Assembly (NCBI GenBank): GCA_005808505.1
Contig: SYLX01000040.1
Coordinates: 1-64,000, forward strand
Direction of reading: 5' to 3'
DNA: 64,000 nucleotides
Source of the DNA: Bdellovibrionales bacterium
GTDB lineage: Bacteria > Bdellovibrionota > Bdellovibrionia > Bdellovibrionales > JAMPXM01
Made by a program: the position numbers and the translations under genes. The notes beneath the pieces were generated by a model, which worked only from the letters and a program-made list of their open reading frames with translations, did no database searches and was not told where the DNA came from. This document shows positions 1-9,152 of the stretch, in pieces (positions within the stretch are counted from its first letter, which is position 1; each line of letters starts with the position of its first letter).

Positions 1-26
1 GCGCTACGCCACTGTTCATTCGCGCG

Positions 27-2072
27 CTACGCCACGACTTCCGCAAAACGATGCAGGGTTTCGATGAGGCGGGTGCGATTCACGGGTTTGGTGAGGTATT
101 CATCAAAGCCATTGGAAAGCGAGCGTTCACGCTCTTCTTTCATCGCGTGGGCCGTGATCGCAATGATGGGTTTAGCGAACCCTGATCGTCGCAGCTCGGC
201 CGTGGCCGTGTGGCCATCTTTCTCCGGCATCTGGATGTCCATCAAAACGATATCGGGCTGAAGATCGATGGCCTTCTTAACACCTTCCTCGCCGTTGACG
301 GCAGTTTCGACGCTAGCACCGGCGCGAGTGAGAAAGCGTGTCACCATCGCACGATTGTCAGGCGAATCCTCAACCAGCAAAATGCGCAAGCCGTTTAAGT
401 CAGATGCGCTTTGCGGAAGCGCAACAGGCTTAGCTTCAACTTTGGGTGGTGAGCTGACGACCCGAGGACCGAAGTTGAGATCTTGAAGCGGAAGTTCCAT
501 AAATTCGGCTTCGCTTGCGGGACCATCGAGAATCGTGAGCAAAAACGTGCTGCCCGCGCCGAGTTGGCTTCGCAACAGAACCAAATCGCCGCCGAGGGCT
601 TGCGCAAATTTTCGAGAGATAGCGAGTCCCAGACCAGTTCCGCCGAACCGACGAGACATGGAGGAATCTGCTTGGGAGAAAGGTCGAAATAGACGTGTTT
701 GTTGTTCCGGATCGATGCCGATGCCGGTATCCGAAATTTCGAATTCAAGTTGGATGGGCGCAAGCACGTCCTTGTTCACGCGCGCGCGCGCAAGCACCCG
801 GATGCTTCCGGCTTCCGTGAATTTGATCGCGTTACCAACAACGTTTAGGAGAATCTGGCGCAATCGAATCGGATCGCTATGAATCAAGCGAGGAATCGCC
901 CCTTCGCTCTCGAAGGTCACGCGCAAACCTTTCTCTTTGGCTCTCAAAGCTAGAGCTGCGCGAAGGTCTTCGATCACGCTCATGAGTTCAAAGCGTGTCT
1001 TCTCCAGCTCAAGCCGACCGGCTTCGACTTTCGAGAGATCAAGAAGCTCATCGATCAAGACGGAAAGTTGCCGAGCATTGCGCGAGATCGCGCTCAAAGC
1101 TTGAACTCGCTCACTCTCAGATTGTTCCGGTGATGATGCCAAGTCCGTGAAGCCAACGATGACTCCAAGAGGAGTGCGAATCTCGTGACTCATGTTTGCC
1201 AGGAATTGCGACTTCGCTCGGCTGGCAGCTTCAGCCGCCTCTTTAGCTTGCCGAAGTTCATTTGCAATGCGGATGCGCTCGGTGATGTCACGAACGATCG
1301 CGGTGAAGTAACGGCTTCCATCGAGCGTAAATTCGCTCAAAGCAAAATCGAGGGGGAAGGTACTTCCATCGCGTCGACGCCCCACGACTTCACGACCGAC
1401 TCCGAGAATCTTCGGACGACAAGGTGACCGGTAATGATCGAAGTATTCGTTGTGATCTTCTGATTCCTGCTCTGGCAAAATCTTCGAAACGTGAGTGCCC
1501 AGGATTTCGATGCTGCGGTAACCGAAGATTTTTTCGGCAGCCTGGTTCCAGGAATCGATCTTGCCGTGTTCATCCATCGTGAAAATTCCGTCGACGACGT
1601 GATCGACGATAGAGCGTGCGCGGGCTTCACTCGTGGTGAGTGAAGAGAGAGCCGCAAGCTTCTCTTCTTGCGCGCGTGTTCGACTTTCGAGGGCCCCGTG
1701 GAAAAGACCGGCGAGAAGACTCAGCAACAGCCCTTCGGATAGGTAGACCCCGACGCGGATCAACTCCGGCGCCGTAATTTCTCGAGGGGCATCTGAAGAA
1801 ACTGCGTACATCACGGTTGAAACCGTCACGCCGCAAACCGTAGCGAAAAGGCCTGGAGCAAACCCGCCGTACCAAGCAGCGACGATTACGGGAAAAAGAA
1901 AGAGGAGAAGCGAGATCGCTTCTCCCGTCATCGGTCGAAGATATGAACTTAAAAAGAGAGCAACGGCTACTAATCCGATAATCGCTACGTAACCAAGCCA
2001 GGTTTCGCGCTCGGTTTTTTCGTTCGGCGGTTTCGGTGTTAGAAAACTCTGGATGTTTTCAAGCGTGAGCAC
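27..2072 (-). CDS. Hybrid sensor histidine kinase/response regulator (membrane N-terminus, PAS, HisKA, HATPase, C-terminal receiver)
   Basis: 681-aa ORF; MSHEIRTPLG H-box, GTGLGLAISRK G-box, C-terminal receiver with IVLMDIQMP and ITAHAMKEE. Confidence 0.93.
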   Translation of the reverse strand: MLTLENIQSFLTPKPPNEKTERETWLGYVAIIGLVAVALFLSSYLRPMTGEAISLLLFLFPVIVAAWYGGFAPGLFATVCGVTVSTVMYAVSSDAPREITAPELIRVGVYLSEGLLLSLLAGLFHGALESRTRAQEEKLAALSSLTTSEARARSIVDHVVDGIFTMDEHGKIDSWNQAAEKIFGYRSIEILGTHVSKILPEQESEDHNEYFDHYRSPCRPKILGVGREVVGRRRDGSTFPLDFALSEFTLDGSRYFTAIVRDITERIRIANELRQAKEAAEAASRAKSQFLANMSHEIRTPLGVIVGFTDLASSPEQSESERVQALSAISRNARQLSVLIDELLDLSKVEAGRLELEKTRFELMSVIEDLRAALALRAKEKGLRVTFESEGAIPRLIHSDPIRLRQILLNVVGNAIKFTEAGSIRVLARARVNKDVLAPIQLEFEISDTGIGIDPEQQTRLFRPFSQADSSMSRRFGGTGLGLAISRKFAQALGGDLVLLRSQLGAGSTFLLTILDGPASEAEFMELPLQDLNFGPRVVSSPPKVEAKPVALPQSASDLNGLRILLVEDSPDNRAMVTRFLTRAGASVETAVNGEEGVKKAIDLQPDIVLMDIQMPEKDGHTATAELRRSGFAKPIIAITAHAMKEERERSLSNGFDEYLTKPVNRTRLIETLHRFAEVVA

Positions 2073-2174
2073 GATAAGCCCTCCAAGCGCGATTCTAACT
2101 CACGTCAGGGAGAGCATGATCATTAAGAGAACGACATTTACGAGTTTAAACAGTTTCTGAAAGTCGATTGCGGA

Positions 2175-3566
2175 TTAGTTACTCTTTTGCTTCTTCATCA
2201 ACACAACCGACGGCAAAGTTTTGTCAGCGTGACCGCCGACTTCCAAATTTTTTGGATGACGATAGTCCTCTAGCCGACCTTGATCGACGAGGAAGCGCCC
2301 TTGAAACGAGCTTAACGGAATTTCGTAGCTGTTACCATTTCGGTGCGGATCACCACCTACGGTGAGTGCAACAACTGTCGGTTGGGAATTGACGTTGTAC
2401 ACCCCAGATTCGAGAACTTCGCTTTCATCTTCTGTGAATGAAGGATGTGCGCTGCTTCCGTTTTCCTTATCGACGTCTGATTTCGTCAATGTCCAAGGCC
2501 ACTGCGTTTGTTTCCCAACGACATCTTTCAACTTTGCTTCACGGGCGTAAATTTTGATGAGCTTCGTACCAGGAGGCAAGATTTCGCGCATGTAAGCGAT
2601 GGCTTGGTTCTCCACACGCGAGCAACCATGACTCGCGAGAAGAGAATTTTGATCAAGGGGCGACGAACGCAAAGCTTGGATAAACTTATCGCCATCAGCA
2701 CCCCAGCCCCAAGTGCCGTGCGTCCATTGCTCATCGGCATTCGGACCGATAAAAGCTGTATACCAACCAAAAGCACCGCGAACGCTTGCGCTTGATCGAG
2801 GTAAGAGATCCTTCTTTGTCCAATCTTTCAGGTCTGCTCCAGCGCGAGGAATCGCGGGGTACGTCGGGTTGAACCAAGAGGGATATTCGTTGTCGTAATC
2901 TTCGTAGAACTTGAACCACTTCGTAATGCGATAGCTACCGAGAAGTGAACGACGGTGCTTTTCGTTTTGTCCTACGACCATATCCGTTTCCAATACCAAG
3001 CGGTGTGCGCAAGATCTGCCGCCGCAGTTTTCGTAGACGCGGAGTTTTTCGGTCGCGATGTTTTGCACGACGAAGTAGCGATCGGCGTCGGCTTCTTCAC
3101 GCGGCGGAGACACCGGTTCTTTAGAAATGTATTGAGGAGGAATATAGATCGGCCCAAGCGGAGCGTCGGGCTTATCTTTATCGGTCACTTCGACTTCGAT
3201 TAGACCTTGATCGCCTTTCGGCGTGGGATCCACGACGGTAATCTCGTCGTTCTGTTCGATGATCGTATCGGTTTGCTCGCACGTTTCGTCGGGAGTTTTG
3301 CGCGCGCAGATACGGCCGGGTCGAACGTAGCCTTTATCTCCGTTGTTGAAATCACCGGCTTGGTGCGGAGTTGTTTGTCTTTCGGTGTGGGGATCCGCGG
3401 TGAATGGTGCCGGAGTCATGTTCTCCGTCTCGCGCCATTTCGCGGGCGAGCAGGCGACCAGCGCTCCGAGCGCCAGCGTGAACGCGAGTGCGAATTGTGA
3501 GGAACGAGCGTTGAACGCCACCGTAAAACCCCTTGAAACGGAAGATTCCGGTGGCACACGTTTCAA
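2175..3566 (-). CDS. L,D-transpeptidase (YkuD-type) lipoprotein
   Basis: Catalytic motif HGTWGWG...SHGCSRVEN; N-terminal signal with lipobox-like LVAC. Confidence 0.8.
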   Translation of the reverse strand: MKRVPPESSVSRGFTVAFNARSSQFALAFTLALGALVACSPAKWRETENMTPAPFTADPHTERQTTPHQAGDFNNGDKGYVRPGRICARKTPDETCEQTDTIIEQNDEITVVDPTPKGDQGLIEVEVTDKDKPDAPLGPIYIPPQYISKEPVSPPREEADADRYFVVQNIATEKLRVYENCGGRSCAHRLVLETDMVVGQNEKHRRSLLGSYRITKWFKFYEDYDNEYPSWFNPTYPAIPRAGADLKDWTKKDLLPRSSASVRGAFGWYTAFIGPNADEQWTHGTWGWGADGDKFIQALRSSPLDQNSLLASHGCSRVENQAIAYMREILPPGTKLIKIYAREAKLKDVVGKQTQWPWTLTKSDVDKENGSSAHPSFTEDESEVLESGVYNVNSQPTVVALTVGGDPHRNGNSYEIPLSSFQGRFLVDQGRLEDYRHPKNLEVGGHADKTLPSVVLMKKQKSN

Positions 3567-3744
3567 ATCGCGTTCCAGTGCTTTGTGGGCACCGGAACTC
3601 GGTTAAATGGTTATGAGGAGTTTGCGGTGACGAAGAACGTCAATTCAGAAGGCGCGACCGCCGTTTACCGGAGTGTGCAGTCTGCCGGTTTTCACAAGTC
3701 TTTCGGATATGCGACAAACCAGCGTTCATGCTATAGGTCAGTTC

Positions 3745-4590
3745 ATGCCTACCTTTTTAGATTCCTTCTCTGAAAAATTGTGGAACGAAATTGACCTCGT
3801 TGGTTTCGACACCGAAACGACTGGCAAGTACCCGCTCACGGCAGAAGTCTGCGAGCTCGCCGCTGTTAAATGGCGTGGCGGAAAAGTCGTCGAGACATAC
3901 TCAACCTTACTGAAACCATCGAAGGCGATGGATGCCGAAGTCATCGCGATTCACGGCATCACAAACGACATGGTCGAAAACGCACCTAGGATGGCGGAGA
4001 AGATCGCCGAGTTCCATCGTTTTGTTCAAGGCTCCGTACTTGTCGCTCACCATGCTCCTTTCGACCTCGGGTTCCTCGCGATCGAATTTGAAAAAGCGGG
4101 GTTGCCGTTACCGGAGACGCCGATTCTTTGTTCGTCTCTCCTTTCGCGGAGACTCTTTCCTGAAAGTGAAAACCATCGCCTCCAAACTTTGATCAAGTTC
4201 TTCTCGCTTCCTCAGGGCGCCGCTCACCGCGCGCTAGATGATGCAAAGGCTTGTTTAGAAGTCGGCGTTCGTTGCCTCGAGAAGCTGGGTGCTAGTTCCC
4301 AACTTGGCAAAGCGTTCGATACGCAAGGCGGGGGACTAACCTGGTCGAGATTCTCGATGAAGAGTCTTGAGGAGTCGCCGGTCTATCGCGCCCTGATCGA
4401 AGCTTCGCGCGAGCAACGGGTCGTTGAAATGGCTTACGGCTCGGGTTCGTCACCGGGTGAAAAACGGCGAGTCCATCCACTCGGAGTCGTTCGCTCGCTC
4501 GACGGTGACTTCCTCGTTGCCTATGCCGAGAAAGACCAGCGATCAAAACGCTACTTCCTCGACAAGATCACGTCTGCGGAAGTCGTCTAA
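3745..4590 (+). CDS. DnaQ-like 3'-5' exonuclease with C-terminal WYL-like domain
   Basis: ExoI motif VGFDTETTG, HHAPFDLGFL, HRALDDAKA; C-terminus EKRRVHPLGVVRSLDGDFLVAYAEKDQRSKRYFLDKI resembles WYL. ATG at 3745 preferred over track start 3673. Confidence 0.85.
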   Translation: MPTFLDSFSEKLWNEIDLVGFDTETTGKYPLTAEVCELAAVKWRGGKVVETYSTLLKPSKAMDAEVIAIHGITNDMVENAPRMAEKIAEFHRFVQGSVLVAHHAPFDLGFLAIEFEKAGLPLPETPILCSSLLSRRLFPESENHRLQTLIKFFSLPQGAAHRALDDAKACLEVGVRCLEKLGASSQLGKAFDTQGGGLTWSRFSMKSLEESPVYRALIEASREQRVVEMAYGSGSSPGEKRRVHPLGVVRSLDGDFLVAYAEKDQRSKRYFLDKITSAEVV

Positions 4591-4596
4591 AACAAA

Positions 4597-4621
4597 AAAG
4601 CCAGCTGGGTGCTGGCTTTTT
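4597..4621. terminator. Rho-independent terminator, usable on both strands
   Basis: AAAGCCAGC-TGGGT-GCTGGCTTT followed by T-run, between convergent genes. Confidence 0.85.
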
Positions 4622-4633
4622 CTTTGGTGAATC

Positions 4634-5518
4634 TCAAATGTTCTTTTTCGTTTTCGGGATCCAGATCTCGTAAGTCGATTTGCCGCTCGGCGTGTGCCCT
4701 CGAATCAGGTGTTGATTCAGGGCGATCAGGGTTCGGGTCGGGACATTGTATTTACGCGCGACGTCCGCAAGGTGCGTCTTTGCCGGCACCTTCACTCGGC
4801 GAACAAGTGGGAATTCGTAAAGAGTCTTACGCTCAAAACCGAACTTTTCGGGATTCCGTGCGATTAACATGGCAGCTTGAAACTTCGGAACGTAGTTCGC
4901 AGTTTCGGAAGGGATCGCGCGACGCCGAACCAGTCGCCAAAAATCTTTGGAGTCGTGTTTGCGAACTGCGCGACGAACGCAGCCCGAACCGCAGTTGTAA
5001 GCGGCCATTGCCAAGTACCATGAACCGAATTCGTTCTTCAGATCCTTGAGGTGACGGGCCGCTGCGCGAGTGGCGCGAATCACGTCCATACGCTCATCGA
5101 CTTCCTTGTCCACGCGAAGACCGTAAAGCTTTGCGGTAGGTGCCATGAACTGCCAAACACCAACGGCGCGAGCGTGCGAGCGCGCGCGACGAGCGAAACC
5201 ACTTTCGATCATCGCTAAATAATACATTTCGGGAGGAACGCCGTGTTCAACAAGGATGTCTTGGATCAGCGTCTTATAAAGAGCGCCTCGCTGCATGAAC
5301 CGATCAAAGCGTTCGCGATCGTCGACGGAAAAGAACTTCACCCATTTTTGGACCGAAGGATTATTTTCGGCGGGGATGTGCGAGCGCAACGTTCGCGGCT
5401 CAGCCTCGGTGAACAGCTCAAAAGGAATCGGAAGAGCCTGAGCGCGCGAGGGCATCAGCGAAGACAAAGTGGACACGAGTAACGCCGCCGTCATGGCAGC
5501 CAGAGTAGCTCTCTTCAT
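4634..5518 (-). CDS. Lytic transglycosylase (SLT domain) with C-terminal LysM-like repeat, MltD-like
   Basis: MIESGF...AVGVWQFMAPTAKLYGL...AMAAYNCGSGCV; HLADVARKYNVPTRTLIALN LysM-like; signal peptide. Confidence 0.85.
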   Translation of the reverse strand: MKRATLAAMTAALLVSTLSSLMPSRAQALPIPFELFTEAEPRTLRSHIPAENNPSVQKWVKFFSVDDRERFDRFMQRGALYKTLIQDILVEHGVPPEMYYLAMIESGFARRARSHARAVGVWQFMAPTAKLYGLRVDKEVDERMDVIRATRAAARHLKDLKNEFGSWYLAMAAYNCGSGCVRRAVRKHDSKDFWRLVRRRAIPSETANYVPKFQAAMLIARNPEKFGFERKTLYEFPLVRRVKVPAKTHLADVARKYNVPTRTLIALNQHLIRGHTPSGKSTYEIWIPKTKKNI

Positions 5519-6501
5519 GTTCCGGTTTTCTCCGTTACGGTTGGAGTTTCTACTGTGCTAGTTGCGGAATCGTCGTCTTGGGCCTCGGCGGCCGCAACCG
5601 CGGCCGGGTTCGAGTACGCTTGCGGAGCTAACATCTGCGCGATGCGTTTAGAAATGGCTTCAAGTTGTTTGAACTCGTCGCCGGCGCGCAGGCGAAGGGG
5701 ACGTTGTTTTCCTTCAGAGAGATCATCGAGCCATTTCTCAAACGCGTAGAGCGGGCCTGCCATGCGCGCTGAGAGAATACGGCCGATCAAGAAGAGAACC
5801 GTCGCGAAGACCGCCGCAACCGCCGAGAAGCTGATCAAAAAAGGTGTCAGATAGCTGTCGAGAACGCGGGGATTGTTTCCGCCGAAATCGATGATCGTCA
5901 CGCGGAGGAAAGTATAGGCGTAAACTCCCGCGATCACCGAGAAGCCAAAGCCTACGGCCATCATGATGAAGCAGTAGCGAAGCTGAAACTTCGGATTGAC
6001 CCAGTAGCGTTTACGCGAATCGTTTGCGGGCCAGAGAACTTCGCTCTCTCGAATGAGTGCGGTCGCGATCATCGCGTAACCAACCCACTGAAGAGCGTCG
6101 GCGAGGTTGAACGCCGGCGATGCTTTTTCAGGCGAGCCGAGCAGGATGAAGTCGATGACGTGACCGTAAATGATCCGGTCAGTAACGTTACCGAGAATGC
6201 CGCCGAGAAGGATCGAGAGACCCGAGCGAAGCATCAGCGATTTGATCGGCAAGAGATACTGAATGATGACGAAGAAGAAGAGGAGAAACGCTCCTCCCGT
6301 CGAGAGACTCACCACGCGGATGACGGGAGTGACGTCGGAAAACAGTCCCAACATCGCACCGTGATTGTGATGAAGAACAAAACCAAGTGGACCGTAAAAC
6401 TTCAAGCCTTGGATCGTCAGCGCCCAATTCTTGCTGATTTGATCGACGCCCCAAGTGAGAAAGAGCGGAACGATGACGAGAATCCAATCGATTTTGCGCA
6501 T
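5515..6501 (-). CDS. Signal peptidase II (LspA)-like domain fused to extra TM segments and a HAMP-like region
   Basis: VDQISKNWAL, HHNHGAMLGLF, GNVTDRIIYGHVIDF, FNLADALQWVG match LspA motifs with both catalytic Asp; C-terminus AGPLYAFEKWLDDLSEGKQRPLRLRAGDEFKQLEAISKRIAQML is HAMP-like. Confidence 0.75.
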   Translation of the reverse strand: MRKIDWILVIVPLFLTWGVDQISKNWALTIQGLKFYGPLGFVLHHNHGAMLGLFSDVTPVIRVVSLSTGGAFLLFFFVIIQYLLPIKSLMLRSGLSILLGGILGNVTDRIIYGHVIDFILLGSPEKASPAFNLADALQWVGYAMIATALIRESEVLWPANDSRKRYWVNPKFQLRYCFIMMAVGFGFSVIAGVYAYTFLRVTIIDFGGNNPRVLDSYLTPFLISFSAVAAVFATVLFLIGRILSARMAGPLYAFEKWLDDLSEGKQRPLRLRAGDEFKQLEAISKRIAQMLAPQAYSNPAAVAAAEAQDDDSATSTVETPTVTEKTGT

Positions 6502-6562
6502 GCGAGCAGTGGCTCCATTGGTCGTGCAAAGAAAGCTGTGACTTAGATCTTCAGCTTACCGG

Positions 6563-7498
6563 TCATGCGCGAGCGGCGCCAACGGTTTGGTTTCGGCCTT
6601 GTCCTTTGGCCCGGTAGAGTGATTCATCCGCCTTGGAGATCAAGTCCTGCGCGGTTGTGGCGTGATCCGGTAACGTAGCAACACCAATGCTGACAGTTGC
6701 GCGAATGCTACCAACGCGAGGGAAAACAAACTCGTTTGATTCAAGCGAAGAACGTATTCGTTCGGCAACTTTCATCGCTCCATCAAAGTCGGCATCGGGC
6801 ATGATGACGGCGAACTCTTCGCCACCGTAACGTGCGACTACATCGAGCGTACGCACTTGGTCTAGGATGCGGAGAGCGACAGCTTTCAAAACGAGATCGC
6901 CAGTCGGGTGACCGTAGCGATCATTGATGAGTTTGAAGCGATCGATATCGATCATCGCCATCGAAAGTGGACGCGTGTGTCGAAGCGCTCGCTCCGTTTC
7001 GATGCGCAAGCTGTCTTGAAAGTAGCGGTGATTCTTTAAGCTCGTGACTGGATCGGTAACGGAGAGCTGCTCAAGCTCGTTCTTTTCTTTGAGAGTTGAG
7101 TGGATCGCGAGTGCCTCAAACATTTGGATACGGAAGTAATCGTTTTCCCAAGGCTTGAGAATCAAACGGTGAACGCGAGTCGTGTTGATCGCCTCGACCA
7201 TATCATTAAGAGCGACGTGGCCGGTGATGAGCGCTCGGACCGCGAGCGGATTTTTCATCTGGACCTTCGCGAGTAAATCGAGTCCTTGTTCGCCCGGTAA
7301 ACTCTGATCGGTCAGAACAATCGCCGTTTCAGGATTTTGGTCTAGGAGCGACATGGCCTCAGGCGAACTTCGAGCAATCAAAACGTCGAAGTCCGAAGCA
7401 AGCAGACGCCTTATGGCGCTGACGACACTCTCGTCATCATCCACCAGAAGCAATTTGGCTCTTGTTCCGTTTGCATCGGAGCTCGAAGTCAGTTTCAT
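6563..7498 (-). CDS. Response regulator with GGDEF (diguanylate cyclase) output
   Basis: Receiver LLLVDDDESVV...IVLTDQSLPG; ARYGGEEFAVIMPD with RTLD I-site five residues upstream. Confidence 0.93.
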   Translation of the reverse strand: MKLTSSSDANGTRAKLLLVDDDESVVSAIRRLLASDFDVLIARSSPEAMSLLDQNPETAIVLTDQSLPGEQGLDLLAKVQMKNPLAVRALITGHVALNDMVEAINTTRVHRLILKPWENDYFRIQMFEALAIHSTLKEKNELEQLSVTDPVTSLKNHRYFQDSLRIETERALRHTRPLSMAMIDIDRFKLINDRYGHPTGDLVLKAVALRILDQVRTLDVVARYGGEEFAVIMPDADFDGAMKVAERIRSSLESNEFVFPRVGSIRATVSIGVATLPDHATTAQDLISKADESLYRAKGQGRNQTVGAARA

Positions 7499-7635
7499 TT
7501 CCTAAATGTTAACAAAGCGGACGAAGGCAAAAAATAGACTCGAGGTCGGGGAGAAACCGAACCCAGACCACGATCCTTCCTCTTCATCGCGCGAAACAGT
7601 GGTGAACCAGAAAGTTCATGGGTAGACTTTAGGCC

Positions 7636-9135
7636 ATGACTCAATCGATTCGATTCCTCCCGTTTGTATTTGCATTACGTTCCGCTTTCTTTGCTGCAGC
7701 GTTGGTTGTCGCAACGTGGACATCGGCCGCGGCTTCACCCGCCACGCCCGCTCCAAATCCCGAAGCGGGAGAGCGGATCGCCGCGCGACTAAAAAAAGCG
7801 ATTGGGAACTCAGGATTTAAAAATGGTGAGATCGGGGTTTGGGTCGGAGCAAATTCTTCCAAGGGGATAGAGACCTACTTCAGCCACAATGGTGAGAAAG
7901 CTTTCATCCCGGCTTCTCTTTCGAAACTTGTGACGGCTGGCGCTGTCCTTCACGAATTTCATCCTGGGCACAAGTTTAAGACGCAGCTTCTTTCAGATGC
8001 GAAAGTCGATAACGGAGCTTTGAGCGGCAACCTCTATCTAAAGGGTGGCGGGGATCCTTCTTTTGTTTCCGAGAACATGTGGATTCTCGTCAATGAACTC
8101 ACGCGCGCGGGAGTCACGAGCGTTGAAGGTGATATCGTCGTCGACGACACGCTTTTCGATAACGTGCGATTCGGATCTGACCGTCAGGATGAGAGAGTGG
8201 ATCGCGCCTACGATGCGCCTGTTGGCGCCATGTCGATGAACTGGAATTCGGTAAACGTCTACGTTCGTCCTGGAGATAAAGTCGGCGACAAGCTCAAAGT
8301 CTTCGCTGACGTAATGACGCCCTACTTGAAAGTGCGAAACGAAACGAAGACCGTACCTTCTGGCCGCGGAAAGACCGTTGCCGTTGAGCGCACGAGTGAA
8401 AAGGGATTTAACGGCGACGTGATTGTCGTCACGGGAGCGATGGCTCAGGGGCATCCGGAGTTCGTCGTTTATAAGAGCATCGCGAATCCGGACCTGTTCG
8501 CCGCGAACAACTTGGTTGAATTTCTTCGCCAGCGCGGAATCTTCGTCAAAGGCAAAACTCGGGCGGGCGCAGCGCCCAAGGCCGCGACCGTTCTCGCAAC
8601 TTCTGAAAGCAAGCCGCTCGCGATGATCGTGGCTGACATGTCGAAGTGGTCGAATAACTACGTGGCAGAAATGCTCGTAAAAAATCTCGCGGCGGATGCG
8701 GGCGAACAACCCGCAACGATGGACGGCGGAATGAACCGCGTTCGCAAATATCTTGAGAGCGCGGGCCTCAAGCCAGCCGACTATGAATTCATCAATGCGG
8801 CGGGCTTCACGCGTCGCAATCGTTTGAGTCCGCAACAAATTGGTAAGTTCCTCGAATTCGTCCACGCGGATTTCACGATCTTTCCTGAATATCTCGCCTC
8901 ACTTCCGATCGCGGGAGTCGACGGCACTTTACGAAGTCGAATGAAGAACCCTCCCGCGGAGCGCTGGGTCCGTGCTAAGACCGGACTTCTCAACGGTGTG
9001 GTGGGATTGTCGGGTTTCGCGGGAAGATCAGGCGGCGAGATCGTGACGTTCGCATTCATCTACAATGGTGGCGGCCGTGAAGACAAAGCTCGTGCTTTGT
9101 TTGATCAGATGGCTGGCTTCATCGTCGAAGACTAG
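7636..9135 (+). CDS. dacB: D-alanyl-D-alanine carboxypeptidase/endopeptidase (S13, PBP4 type)
   Basis: SxxK (PASLSKLVTAG), SxN (SNNYVAEML), KTG (RAKTGLLNGVVGLSG). Confidence 0.9.
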   Translation: MTQSIRFLPFVFALRSAFFAAALVVATWTSAAASPATPAPNPEAGERIAARLKKAIGNSGFKNGEIGVWVGANSSKGIETYFSHNGEKAFIPASLSKLVTAGAVLHEFHPGHKFKTQLLSDAKVDNGALSGNLYLKGGGDPSFVSENMWILVNELTRAGVTSVEGDIVVDDTLFDNVRFGSDRQDERVDRAYDAPVGAMSMNWNSVNVYVRPGDKVGDKLKVFADVMTPYLKVRNETKTVPSGRGKTVAVERTSEKGFNGDVIVVTGAMAQGHPEFVVYKSIANPDLFAANNLVEFLRQRGIFVKGKTRAGAAPKAATVLATSESKPLAMIVADMSKWSNNYVAEMLVKNLAADAGEQPATMDGGMNRVRKYLESAGLKPADYEFINAAGFTRRNRLSPQQIGKFLEFVHADFTIFPEYLASLPIAGVDGTLRSRMKNPPAERWVRAKTGLLNGVVGLSGFAGRSGGEIVTFAFIYNGGGREDKARALFDQMAGFIVED

Positions 9136-9152
9136 AACTGGAAAAGCTAACC

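Noticed and set aside
8038-8865. 275-aa minus-strand ORF opposite dacB
   Set aside because: Antisense shadow of a gene with all PBP motifs.
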